A stretch of 8,662 bases of DNA from JAFGBZ01 sp043817715 (GTDB taxonomy: Archaea > Iainarchaeota > Iainarchaeia > Iainarchaeales > JAFGBZ01), in assembly GCA_043817715.1 (NCBI GenBank), contig JBDRGO010000089.1, positions 1-8,662 of the forward strand. Direction: 5' to 3'. The notes under the pieces were generated by a model. It made no database searches. It saw only the letters and a list, made by a program, of their open reading frames with translations, and was not told where the DNA came from. A program made the translations under genes and the position numbers. Shown here piece after piece: positions 1 through 6,098 of the stretch (the first letter of the stretch is position 1; the number at the start of each line of letters is the position of its first letter).

Positions 1-145
1 AAAAATAACCAAAGACGCAAATGATTTATTGATTTATGTTCAAGGAAATAAAAACACGTCAAAAGAATACTTAATGAAAGCATTAAAGGAAATATGCGAA
101 AACATTAAGCAATTTTGTGAAGGCGAATATGAAATATTGGATTAA
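1..145 (+). CDS. C-terminal fragment of an unknown protein
   Basis: An open frame enters at the left edge (codons begin at base 2) and ends at TAA 143-145, leaving 47 C-terminal residues. The visible part is mixed and charged, ending in a probable amphipathic helix (EYLMKALKEICENIKQF) and an acidic tail. I do not recognise a family. The frame converges on the small minus-strand gene whose stop lies 12 bases away, so the two share a very short 3' intergenic space. The absence of stops over 47 codons, and a stop followed at once by the end of an oppositely oriented gene, favour a real gene end over a chance frame. The sequence is too short for a functional statement. Confidence 0.5.
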   Translation, partial: KITKDANDLLIYVQGNKNTSKEYLMKALKEICENIKQFCEGEYEILD

Positions 146-157
146 ATTTGTGTCTTG

Positions 158-418
158 TTAAATTTGTTCTAATTCTGCAAGCAATTTTTTCAATCCCGAT
201 CTTCTATCTGCTTGTTCACGCGGGGTTGTTTCTAGCGATGCTCTAATCATTGTAGCTAAATTTTGTTTTCTATATGTTGTTTCACTATGCTCGCCTCCAA
301 TACTTTGCACGTCTACTCCCTATTGTCGCATTTTATCTTCAAATAGATTTAATTTACTAATTCGGAAATCAATAGGGCCGGTTCCCTGTCTTTTTATTTC
401 TCTTCTTCTTTCTGGCAT
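158..418 (-). pseudogene. small gene interrupted by an in-frame TAG
   Basis: Reading leftward from ATG 416-418, an 86-codon frame ends at TAA 158-160 and is broken only by TAG at 320-322 (codon 33). A strong Shine-Dalgarno sequence (GGAGGG) lies about 7 nt upstream of the ATG, and the start overlaps the agmatinase 3' end by 25 bases, as expected for a third operon gene. The first part is basic (MPERRREIKRQGTG). The part after the TAG looks like an ordinary helical protein ending in GLKKLLAELEQI. A GTG at 308-310, preceded by GGAG with 5-nt spacing, could restart translation and give a 50-residue product. I do not recognise the family. It may be a pseudogene, a sequencing error, or two tiny genes. 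TAG readthrough is unlikely because the gene ending at 2821 uses TAG as its stop. Confidence 0.45.
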
Positions 419-1242
419 AATTTCCCTCCAATAAAATAAATAATGCCCTTCCCTAAATTAAAACCTTTCCTTTCTTCATCCTTCAATGGATTTATTTCAA
501 CCAAATCCATTCCTTTTACTTTTCCATTTTCAAGAATTAATCCAAGCAATTCAAAGAATTCCTTTTCATTCAATCCGTTTTTTTCCAGATAGCCTGTTGC
601 AGGCATTATGGAAGGGTCAAATGCATCGCAGTCAATTGAAAGGAAAATGTTTTTTTTGTTTTGAATAAATTCTTTAATTTGTTTTTTTGTTTTTTCTAAA
701 TTTTCATGAACTTCATTTGAACTAATTACTTGAATTTCTTTTTCTTTCAGCCATTTTTCTTCTATTTCATAAATTTTTCTTACTCCAATTAAAAGAAGAT
801 TTTCTTTTTTTAAAATCCCTTCTTCCACAAGCGTTTTATTCATGTCTTCATGCGAAACTGGCTTGAAGAACTGAGCGCAGTCGGCATGCGCGTCAAAAAC
901 AATTAAGCACGCGTTTTCATACTGCTCCGCAAATGCCTTGAATTCAGAGTAAGTGATGGAGTGGTCGCCTCCAAGAAATAATGGAAATTTTTTTTTTTGA
1001 ATTTTTGAATTATTTTTTTTAGTTTTTTCTTCAATTAATTTTTGTTCTTGAAATATTTTTTTTGCTTCTTCAAAAACCAGTTCATCTGTTGCTTCAATGT
1101 CATTTTGAATTACTTTTATTTTTGTTTTTTCAGTTTCCCTGAATTCAGGCTCTTCAAATATCAATTCAGGGAATTTTTTGCATCCCAAGTTTTTTTCTAA
1201 TGAACCCTGTGAAGAAGGAACTGAAATTAATTTTAATTTCAT
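394..1242 (-). CDS. speB: agmatinase / arginase-family ureohydrolase
   Basis: This is a binuclear manganese ureohydrolase, probably releasing urea from agmatine (or an aminopropyl-agmatine) to make polyamine. The 282 residues carry the family metal ligands in order: GGDHS with H94, FDAHAD with D117, H119 and D121, and SIDCDAFDPS with D204 and D206. A GMDLVEINP block at about 244-252 is also typical. H131 (VSHEDM) lies where the substrate-pocket histidine loop is expected. The lysine/glutamate-rich stretch at about 57-85 is a low-complexity insertion before the GGDHS strand. The gene lies 33 nt downstream of aIF5A on the same strand, presumably as one transcript; I recall the same pairing in haloarchaea. 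This fits a supply of spermidine precursor for hypusine formation on aIF5A. Arginase or another guanidino-substrate activity cannot be excluded from sequence. Stop is TAA. Confidence 0.88.
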   Translation of the reverse strand: MKLKLISVPSSQGSLEKNLGCKKFPELIFEEPEFRETEKTKIKVIQNDIEATDELVFEEAKKIFQEQKLIEEKTKKNNSKIQKKKFPLFLGGDHSITYSEFKAFAEQYENACLIVFDAHADCAQFFKPVSHEDMNKTLVEEGILKKENLLLIGVRKIYEIEEKWLKEKEIQVISSNEVHENLEKTKKQIKEFIQNKKNIFLSIDCDAFDPSIMPATGYLEKNGLNEKEFFELLGLILENGKVKGMDLVEINPLKDEERKGFNLGKGIIYFIGGKLCQKEEEK

Positions 1243-1275
1243 AAAAAGAAATAGAAAGGAAAAGCTTTAATTCAA

Positions 1276-1668
1276 TTATTTTTTTCTTATGATTTTAACG
1301 TCTTTTCCGTAACGCATGTATTCGACTTCTGCCCCGCCTTCAAGCCCTTTTACGTCATCAGGCTTTTTGCAGTCCATTGTTTCATAGCTTTCAGCATCCA
1401 TTATCTGCACTAAATCGCCCATTAATGCAACAACTGTGGCATTGGCTTTTTTCACTATCGGCACTTCTGCATCTGCTGAAGTCGGCTTTAATAAAGTCCT
1501 TTTCTGGTTGTCAAACAAGCCCATTGCAGTAATTCTTGCCTTTGCCGCCCCATGCTTTCCTGGTTTTGATTTTTCATAGCTTTTAATTGCACAAGGAAAA
1601 CCATCAATTAACACATAACTTCCTGTTTTCAGGCTACTGACTGAAGCAAATTTCTTTTCTTCTTCCAT
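1276..1668 (-). CDS. eif5A: translation initiation factor aIF5A (hypusine-containing)
   Basis: This is archaeal IF5A, the EF-P homologue that relieves ribosome stalling and carries hypusine. The 130-residue length is normal for the archaeal family. The N-terminal SH3-like domain contains the hypusination loop SKPGKHGAAKARI, with the modified lysine at K38, and the C-terminal half is the OB-fold domain ending in KIIRKK. The ATG at 1666-1668 has no Shine-Dalgarno sequence. Instead a perfect 10-bp palindrome abuts the start codon, and a TTTAAA element about 27 nt upstream (minus sense, around 1693-1698) would place transcription initiation at the start codon, so a leaderless mRNA is plausible. 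It is the first gene of a minus-strand operon with the agmatinase and is divergent from the NYN operon. The polyamine enzyme next door makes the cofactor precursor for this factor's own modification. Confidence 0.95.
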   Translation of the reverse strand: MEEEKKFASVSSLKTGSYVLIDGFPCAIKSYEKSKPGKHGAAKARITAMGLFDNQKRTLLKPTSADAEVPIVKKANATVVALMGDLVQIMDAESYETMDCKKPDDVKGLEGGAEVEYMRYGKDVKIIRKK

Positions 1669-1690
1669 TTAAATCACTTTGTGATTTAAA
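1668..1690. repeat. perfect 10-bp palindrome at the aIF5A start
   Basis: TTTAAATCAC, loop TTT, then GTGATTTAAA: a perfect 10-bp inverted repeat with a 3-nt loop. It touches the first base of the aIF5A start codon. In RNA it would form a stem just before the ATG if transcription starts upstream; otherwise it acts only as DNA (protein site or TATA context). Confidence 0.7.
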
Positions 1691-1692
1691 GC

Positions 1693-1713
1693 TTTAAACT
1701 CTTTGAGTTTAAA
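1693..1713. repeat. perfect 9-bp palindrome, second of a tandem pair
   Basis: TTTAAACTC, loop TTT, then GAGTTTAAA, lying 2 nt from the first palindrome and built the same way (a TTTAAA outer arm and a TTT loop). Its left arm contains the TTTAAA that could be the TATA box for a leaderless aIF5A transcript. A further imperfect repeat, AAATCCA (1711-1717) with TGGATTT (1743-1749), follows. Confidence 0.68.
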
Positions 1714-1776
1714 TCCATTAAAAATCACTTAAGGAAATAAAGTGGATTTGGTTTAAATAGTTAATGATTTAAAGAA

Positions 1777-1799
1777 TTCAGGCAGTTTATCTGCTTGAA
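1777..1799. repeat. 9-bp imperfect stem-loop in the divergent promoter region
   Basis: TTCAGGCAG, loop TTTAT, then CTGCTTGAA pair over nine positions with one G-T. It lies in the middle of the 199-bp divergent region between aIF5A and the NYN operon. It may be an operator or simply part of the palindrome-rich spacer; I cannot assign a role. Confidence 0.4.
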
Positions 1800-1838
1800 A
1801 TATTTGGTTTTCCAATAGAAATTTAAAGAAAACGAGAC

Positions 1839-1848
1839 TTTATATAAA
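1839..1848 (+). promoter_or_regulatory. archaeal TATA box for the NYN-MinD-LSm operon
   Basis: TTTATATAAA is a near-ideal archaeal TATA box, preceded by a purine-rich BRE-like stretch (AAAGAAAACGAG). Its centre is about 25 bases upstream of the ATG at 1868, the normal distance to a transcription start, so this mRNA may begin at or very near the start codon. GAGG at 1858-1861 could serve as a ribosome binding site if the start is further upstream. Confidence 0.65.
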
Positions 1849-1867
1849 TGAATTAAAGAGGCAGAAT

Positions 1868-2320
1868 ATGTTTGAATCCATTAAAGACAAGTTTCCTTTC
1901 AAGAGGGAAAAACCTAGGAATATTGCGGCTTTTGTTGACGGTCCCAATATTCTGAGAAAGGAACTTGATGTTGATTTAGCTGAAATAAAATCCCGTTTAA
2001 GCAAATTCGGAAAAATTAAAATCGGAAGGGTTTATCTGAATCAATATGCTTCAAATAAATTACTGGAAGCGGTTGTGAACCAGGGCTTTGAGCCATTGAT
2101 TTCTGTAGGGGACATTGATGTTTCAATGGCATGCGATGCTGTTGAAACAATTTTTAATCCTTCAATTCATACAATTGCTTTTGTTACAAGAGACAGTGAT
2201 TTTTTGCCTGCAATAATGAAGGCAAAAAGGGCGGGAAAAGAAACAATTGTAATGATGGTTGACAGGGAGGCAGCGGTTGCATTAAAGAACCATGCCGATA
2301 AATTAATTGTTTTGGAGTGA
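1868..2320 (+). CDS. NYN-domain (LabA/TIGR00288-like) putative ribonuclease
   Basis: This 150-residue protein is a single NYN domain, a PIN-like nuclease fold found in LabA/DUF88 proteins and in the archaeal TIGR00288 family. The acidic catalytic constellation is visible: FVDGPNI (D24, N27), GDIDVSMACD (D84, D90) and VTRDSDF (D109, D111). A short basic N-terminal extension (FPFKREKPR) precedes the domain and could bind RNA. The family is expected to cleave or process RNA with Mg2+, but the target in archaea is not established. The gene opens a tight plus-strand operon with two small signalling-like proteins, MinD and an LSm protein. The next start lies only 6 nt after its TGA stop, and its terminal codons contain the GGAG that serves that gene. 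Confidence 0.85.
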   Translation: MFESIKDKFPFKREKPRNIAAFVDGPNILRKELDVDLAEIKSRLSKFGKIKIGRVYLNQYASNKLLEAVVNQGFEPLISVGDIDVSMACDAVETIFNPSIHTIAFVTRDSDFLPAIMKAKRAGKETIVMMVDREAAVALKNHADKLIVLE

Positions 2321-2326
2321 ATTAAC

Positions 2327-2821
2327 TTGAATTTTCCTGTAGGTAAAATAACTGATGAAGAAATTAAGGTAAATGAATTTGACTGGAAAAAAAAATTAGC
2401 TGAATTTGAGTCAGCCCAGTTCAATGGCTTTATTGTTGTGACAATTGAAGGAGTCAATGGCTTGGAGGAAGGGGTTTTGTTTTTTCAGAAAGGGAATGCA
2501 GTTGCTTCATTTTATGAATTCACTAAATTTGGTTTGCCTGTAAAAGGAAAAAAATCACTTGAAATGTTTTTCAATGCATTGAATGCTGAATATGGAATAG
2601 GGGAAATCCATAAGCTTTCAACCCAGCAAATGGAATTAATCCTTGCATTCAATGAAGATATTAAATTTGATAAGCCAAAAAACAAAAGGGAATTAATGGG
2701 CTTGTTTACTGACAGATTTTCCTCAATTTATGCAAGGGAAACCTTAAGTGAGGTGCTTGAATCAATTGAGTCCAAATCAGAAGTGTTTAAAAGAATTGGT
2801 TTAACAAACTTAGGTAGATAG
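2327..2821 (+). CDS. DUF2226/PATAN-like archaeal protein
   Basis: This 164-residue soluble protein of unknown biochemistry resembles the archaeal DUF2226/PATAN-like group. The diagnostic stretch is about residues 34-65: a strand, then GLEEGVLFFQKGNAVAS, the 'ligand turns into an effector surface' hairpin typical of PATAN/DUF4388 proteins in two-component and small-GTPase systems. A helical half follows (about 76-155) with no catalytic motif that I see. Start choice: the frame opens with TTG at 2327, and GGAG at 2314-2317 inside the end of the NYN gene is spaced 9 nt from it, which supports the non-ATG start. It is followed after 9 nt by a Roadblock-like gene, an association that suggests a shared regulatory complex. 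Its TAG stop shows that TAG terminates translation here. The family call is from memory of motif shape only. Confidence 0.6.
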   Translation: MNFPVGKITDEEIKVNEFDWKKKLAEFESAQFNGFIVVTIEGVNGLEEGVLFFQKGNAVASFYEFTKFGLPVKGKKSLEMFFNALNAEYGIGEIHKLSTQQMELILAFNEDIKFDKPKNKRELMGLFTDRFSSIYARETLSEVLESIESKSEVFKRIGLTNLGR

Positions 2822-2830
2822 GGATGAAAA

Positions 2831-3304
2831 ATGGCTTTAATGCTTAAATTCAGGAATGCATTGAAATCCTTTGCAGTAAAGGTATTGGATGTTGATGACA
2901 CAAGCCTTCCTCAGGATCATTTAGATATATTAAATGACTTCAGAAAAAAATTCAATTTCAACTATATTCCAAAAGACTTGGATGAGTTTCTGGATTTGCT
3001 GAAAAAAAAGCATTTAGTTGATTCCATAAGCGTTTCAAACCTGAATGGAAAATTAATCACTTCAACCAATGGCAACGGATTAAGCGAATCCCTTACCGGA
3101 AGCGCATTATTTAATTTCATTAAGTCAGAGCTTCCTCAAAGCGAGGTTTTATTGATTAAGGAAAAAAACTGGTTCATGATTTTTTATTTGCACCAGAAAA
3201 TTTATGTTGTGCGTTCTCCGGCAAACCTTTCCATGATGGAATTAAAGGTTTTGGCTTCAGAATTAGAGGAATTTCTTGAAAAAAACAAATCAGGAGCAAA
3301 CTAA
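2831..3304 (+). CDS. Roadblock/LC7-like small regulatory protein
   Basis: The 157-residue protein has a helical N-terminal third (residues 1-62, including DLDEFLDLLKKKHLVD). An alpha-beta domain follows at about 63-152, and its pattern fits the Roadblock/LC7 fold: strand SISVSNLNGKLITSTN, a helix (LFNFIKSELP), strands EVLLIKEKNWFMIFYLHQ and KIYVVRS, then a final helix (MELKVLASELEEFLEK). Roadblock proteins dimerise and regulate small GTPases or ATPases of the MglA/Rag type. Here the partner could be the PATAN-like protein or the MinD ATPase in the same operon; that is inference. There are no membrane segments and no catalytic motif. The start is ATG at 2831, and an overlapping ATG at 2824 runs out of frame after a few codons. 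The fold call rests on secondary-structure pattern alone. Confidence 0.5.
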   Translation: MALMLKFRNALKSFAVKVLDVDDTSLPQDHLDILNDFRKKFNFNYIPKDLDEFLDLLKKKHLVDSISVSNLNGKLITSTNGNGLSESLTGSALFNFIKSELPQSEVLLIKEKNWFMIFYLHQKIYVVRSPANLSMMELKVLASELEEFLEKNKSGAN

Positions 3305-3353
3305 AGCTTTTTTAATTTATTACTTATTTTTCTTTTAAAGGAGAATGCAAAAT

Positions 3354-5558
3354 ATGGCCAGAATAATTTCATTGCTGTCAGGAAAAGGCGGAGTCGGAAA
3401 AAGCTTAGCTTATGATGAATTCATTAGTTTAGCTAATGGTTCAGTTATTCAAATAGGTCCTTATATAGATGATTTGATTGAGGAAAGGAAACAAGAAGTT
3501 AAACAATTAATTTTTAAGAGAACAGATGGAAAAGAAGAAATATTTGAAGTAATAATGCCTTCTAATGATTTAATCTTAGACGCCGTTAAATTTGATGCAA
3601 AAAAACAGAAAATTAATTCAGAAATAAATCTGCCGATTGCTTTAATGAGAAAACCAGCCCCGGAAAAATTAACTAAAGTTAGCTGTGCTGCAGGAAGTGT
3701 TTCTGTAACCCCTGAACATAAATTTATTGTAATGAGAAAAGGGAAATTAACAAAATTAAGGGCTGATGAAATTAAAGAAAAAACAGATTACTTGCTTTTG
3801 TTGAATTCAACTAATTCAATTCAATTTTTGGAAGAAAAAGTCCCAATTGAAGTTGCTGAATTATTCGGTTATTTGATTGGGGACGGCTACATGGAAGGCT
3901 ATAAAATACATGTTTTTTGTGCATCAAATGATCTTCTTCCAAAAATTAGAAAAAATTTTGAAAGCGTTTTTGGTTCATATAAAGAAATTGTTTCAAGAAA
4001 GCTTCATAGAATATCTTTTTTTAGAAAAGAAACAGTAAAAGAATTATATGAGAAATATGGAGTAAAAATTTCAAAAGCAGAAAACAAAGAAATTCCTGTA
4101 CAATTATTTAATTCATCAAACGAATCAGTCGCTGCTTTTTTAAGGGCATTATTTGACTGTGATGGCTCAGCACATATTGGGCGAAGGGAAATAGAGTTTG
4201 ATTCAAAGAGCAAAAAACTTGTTTATCAAACGGCTTCAGTTTTGAGAACAAGATTTGGAATTCTTTCTCAAATAAAACAAACATTTAAAATTGCAAGAAA
4301 TGGAAAAATGAAAGAAAAAGGAGAATATTGGAGATTATATTTAACAGGGGAAAATGCAGTGAAATTTGCCCATTTAATCGGCTTTAACTATTCTAAAAAA
4401 CAAAACAGGCTGATGGAACAAATTAATGATTCAAAAGAATTTAATACAAACATTGATTTATACCCTGTCGGGAAAATATTGAAACAGATTAGGCAGGAAT
4501 CAAATATTTCTGGACCAGAACTTGCAAAAATATTAAATTGTTCAAAACAAATGATCTACGAATATGAATGGGAAGATTATGCTTTATCAAAACAAAAACT
4601 TGAGAAATACATTAAAGCATTTGAAAAACTAACTGTTAAAAATGAAGCGTTGGATTGGCTTAGGTATTTAATTGATTCAAACATTGCTTTTAGAAGAGTT
4701 GATGAAATTGCCCAGATAACCTATGATAATCCTTATGTTTATGATTTTCAAATATCTGATGAAGGCGGTCATTTTACTCATGCAACAGGAATAATTGTTT
4801 CGAATACAACCATTACCGCAAATTTAGGAATTGCCTTGGCAAAAAGAAACATGAAAGTATGCGTTATTGATACAGATGTTGCAATGGCAAATCTTTCACT
4901 GATTTTCGGCATGCAGGCCGCGCCGATAACACTTCATGATGTTTTATTGGGAGAAGCAAATATTCATGATGCAATTTATGACGGCCCTAATGGATTGAAA
5001 ATAATTCCTTCTGGATTAAGCCTTGATTCTTACCGAAGGGTTGATGTTGAAAGGATTTCTTCAGTGATTGAATTAATTAAAAATCAGTTTGATTATATTC
5101 TGCTGGACTGCCCTGCAGGAATTGAAAAAAATGTAATATCTGTGCTTGCCGCATCCACTGAAGCATTATTAATCACTTCACCTGACTCGCCTTCAGTTGC
5201 AGATGTATTAAAGGCAAAAATTACAACCCAAAGAATCGGCGCCAAAACAATCGGGGTAATAATTAATTATTTCCGCGGAGAAAAAGGCGAAATTTCAAAA
5301 GAAGACATAAGCAAAATGCTTGAGCTTCCGATTTATGGCGTAATTCCTTTTGATGATGAAGTAAGAAGAAGCTTTATGAGCGAAAAAAGCAATCCCATTA
5401 TTTTAAAGAATCCAAAAAACTCGTTTTCAGTTGAAATACAGAAAATTGCAGGAAAACTTGCCGGGTTTCATACTGAAACAAAAACAGAAAAAAAAGAAGG
5501 ATTTATTTCAAGGCTTTTAAATAAATTATTTAAAAAAAATAAAAAGGTGAAAAAATGA
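3354..5558 (+). CDS. minD: MinD/ParA-type ATPase precursor with Walker A intein
   Basis: Precursor of a MinD-family deviant-Walker ATPase. The exteins join to a protein of about 266 residues, the normal MinD length. Residues below count from the upstream in-frame ATG at 3345. The N-extein is ARIISLLSGKGGVGK. The C-extein resumes with TTITANLGIALAKR, followed by CVIDTDVAMANL (Walker A' region) and YILLDCPAG (switch II). The C-terminal GFISRLLNKLFKK segment (about 719-731) can form an amphipathic membrane-targeting helix, as in MinD. Start choice: GGAG at 3340-3343 is 10 nt from the ATG at 3354 but only 1 nt from the ATG at 3345, so 3354 is preferred. No MinE is visible. Archaeal MinD paralogues position surface structures such as archaella or chemosensory arrays; the role here is unknown. 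The LSm gene overlaps the stop codon by 4 nt. Confidence 0.93.
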   Translation: MARIISLLSGKGGVGKSLAYDEFISLANGSVIQIGPYIDDLIEERKQEVKQLIFKRTDGKEEIFEVIMPSNDLILDAVKFDAKKQKINSEINLPIALMRKPAPEKLTKVSCAAGSVSVTPEHKFIVMRKGKLTKLRADEIKEKTDYLLLLNSTNSIQFLEEKVPIEVAELFGYLIGDGYMEGYKIHVFCASNDLLPKIRKNFESVFGSYKEIVSRKLHRISFFRKETVKELYEKYGVKISKAENKEIPVQLFNSSNESVAAFLRALFDCDGSAHIGRREIEFDSKSKKLVYQTASVLRTRFGILSQIKQTFKIARNGKMKEKGEYWRLYLTGENAVKFAHLIGFNYSKKQNRLMEQINDSKEFNTNIDLYPVGKILKQIRQESNISGPELAKILNCSKQMIYEYEWEDYALSKQKLEKYIKAFEKLTVKNEALDWLRYLIDSNIAFRRVDEIAQITYDNPYVYDFQISDEGGHFTHATGIIVSNTTITANLGIALAKRNMKVCVIDTDVAMANLSLIFGMQAAPITLHDVLLGEANIHDAIYDGPNGLKIIPSGLSLDSYRRVDVERISSVIELIKNQFDYILLDCPAGIEKNVISVLAASTEALLITSPDSPSVADVLKAKITTQRIGAKTIGVIINYFRGEKGEISKEDISKMLELPIYGVIPFDDEVRRSFMSEKSNPIILKNPKNSFSVEIQKIAGKLAGFHTETKTEKKEGFISRLLNKLFKKNKKVKK
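3402..4805 (+). mobile_element. 468-aa LAGLIDADG intein inside the MinD P-loop
   Basis: An in-frame protein intron lies between GKGGVGK and TTITANLG. Block A starts with Ser (SLAYDEFISLANG). Block B is GSVSVTPEHKF, with the conserved Thr and His. The homing endonuclease has two LAGLIDADG helices, LFGYLIGDG (D180) and LRALFDCDG (D273), with both catalytic acids intact, so cleavage activity is plausible. Between the endonuclease and the C-terminal blocks, residues about 373-430 form a Cro-like helix-turn-helix (KILKQIRQES..GPELAKILNCSKQMIYEYE), an accessory DNA-binding segment known in other archaeal inteins. Blocks F and G are VYDFQISDEGGHFTHATGIIVSN. The last residue is Asn487 and the +1 nucleophile is Thr, the P-loop Thr itself. 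The penultimate residue is Ser instead of the usual His. The intein is visibly more A-rich than the flanking exteins. Confidence 0.95.
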
Positions 5559-5776
5559 ATATAGATAAACCATTTGATTTCTTAAACCAGTCAAAAAACA
5601 AGGACGTATTAGTTGTACTAAAAGGAGACCTGCAGTTCAGGGGCAAATTAAAAGCATTCGATGTGCACATGAACATTGTACTGGATGAAGCAGAACAACT
5701 GGAAAACGGGGAAAGCAAAAAGAAATACGGGCAATTGATTTTACGCGGGGATAATATCCTGTTTTTGAGCCCTTGA
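5555..5776 (+). CDS. archaeal Sm-like (LSm) RNA-binding protein
   Basis: At 73 residues this is a minimal archaeal Sm protein, a single Sm fold expected to assemble into a heptameric ring binding U-rich RNA. The Sm1 motif spans about 17-48 (DVLVVLKGDLQFRGKLKAFDVHMNIVLDEAE), with the uridine-pocket residues D36, M39 and N40. Sm2 is GQLILRGDNILFLSP, with R64, G65, D66 and N67. The start ATG at 5555 overlaps the MinD stop (ATGA), and GGTGA at 5546-5550 serves as the ribosome binding site, so translation is probably coupled to MinD. Grouping with an NYN nuclease at the head of the operon hints at an RNA-processing theme. The gene often found downstream of archaeal LSm (ribosomal L37e) is absent here. 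Confidence 0.93.
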   Translation: MNIDKPFDFLNQSKNKDVLVVLKGDLQFRGKLKAFDVHMNIVLDEAEQLENGESKKKYGQLILRGDNILFLSP

Positions 5777-5810
5777 ATTTTTAATTTTCCGCACTGGAAC
5801 TCTACTCTTC

Positions 5811-5829
5811 CAAAGCGTTTATAAATGCT
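5811..5829 (+). promoter_or_regulatory. BRE/TATA promoter for the VapBC-type pair
   Basis: CAAAGCG followed by TTTATAAAT matches the archaeal BRE plus TATA pattern, and 5814-5829 is also a near-palindrome. Transcription would begin near 5845-5850, giving a leader of roughly 35-45 nt before the antitoxin start. The preceding bases after the LSm stop (5777-5790) are T-rich and could end the upstream operon. Confidence 0.55.
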
Positions 5830-5860
5830 AAATTCTTTTTCAAACATATAATTAAAAACA

Positions 5861-5880
5861 TTTATTATAATTTATTATAA
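5861..5880 (+). repeat. tandem 10-bp repeat before the antitoxin gene
   Basis: TTTATTATAA occurs twice head to tail just upstream of the antitoxin start. Each copy contains the palindrome TTATAA. It could be an operator for autoregulation by the AbrB-like antitoxin, placed between the promoter and the start codon. Alternatively the first copy could be a TATA box about 26 nt from ATG 5892, giving a leaderless mRNA. Confidence 0.5.
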
Positions 5881-5891
5881 TAGTGTTTTTT

Positions 5892-6098
5892 ATGAGTGTT
5901 TTTGAGAGCAAGATAAGAATGGTTGGAACTTCATTTGGTTTGTTAATTCCAAAAGACGTTGTTCTTGAGGAAAGCATTAAGAAAAACCAGACAGTTAAAG
6001 TGGCAATTCTGAAAAGAGATTTGTCTTTATTGGATAAATCTTTTGGCTCAGTTAAAACCAAGCCATTCAAAAGAGATCATTCAGATAGAGTGGTTTAA
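5892..6098 (+). CDS. vapB: AbrB/SpoVT-type antitoxin (VapB-like)
   Basis: This 68-residue protein has an N-terminal swapped-hairpin AbrB-type DNA-binding domain. SKIRMVGTSFGLLIPKDVVLEE has the typical 'x-x-G-S/T-S-x-x-x-x-I-P-K-x-V' pattern, followed by QTVKVAILKR. The C-terminal tail (about 45-68, basic, SFGSVKTKPFKRDHSD) would wrap the toxin. Such antitoxins neutralise a PIN RNase and repress their own operon, matching the tandem repeat upstream. The ATG at 5892 is preferred because it directly precedes the domain; a GTG at 5883 would add three residues and also lacks a ribosome binding site. The TAA stop overlaps the toxin ATG by one base, which is the classic toxin-antitoxin arrangement. 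Confidence 0.82.
   Translation: MSVFESKIRMVGTSFGLLIPKDVVLEESIKKNQTVKVAILKRDLSLLDKSFGSVKTKPFKRDHSDRVV

Noticed and set aside
320..322. TAG read as pyrrolysine in the small minus-strand gene.
   Set aside because: TAG at 2819-2821 acts as a normal stop, no Pyl machinery is seen in the window, and the gene is too small and unknown to argue for it.
486..668. 60-codon plus-strand open frame opposite the agmatinase.
   Set aside because: Antisense to conserved metal-binding blocks; phenylalanine-rich shadow.
2167..2457. 96-codon minus-strand open frame across the NYN/DUF2226 junction.
   Set aside because: It spans two real genes antisense, and no domain motif is visible.
4004..4213. 69-codon minus-strand open frame inside the intein.
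   Set aside because: Antisense to the conserved second LAGLIDADG block.
5530..5847. 105-codon minus-strand open frame opposite the LSm gene.
   Set aside because: It is a shadow of the well-supported LSm gene, with a phenylalanine/serine-rich composition typical of antisense reading of A-rich coding sequence.
5852..6070. 72-codon minus-strand open frame opposite the antitoxin.
   Set aside because: It covers the repeat, promoter region and antitoxin gene in antisense, with no motif.
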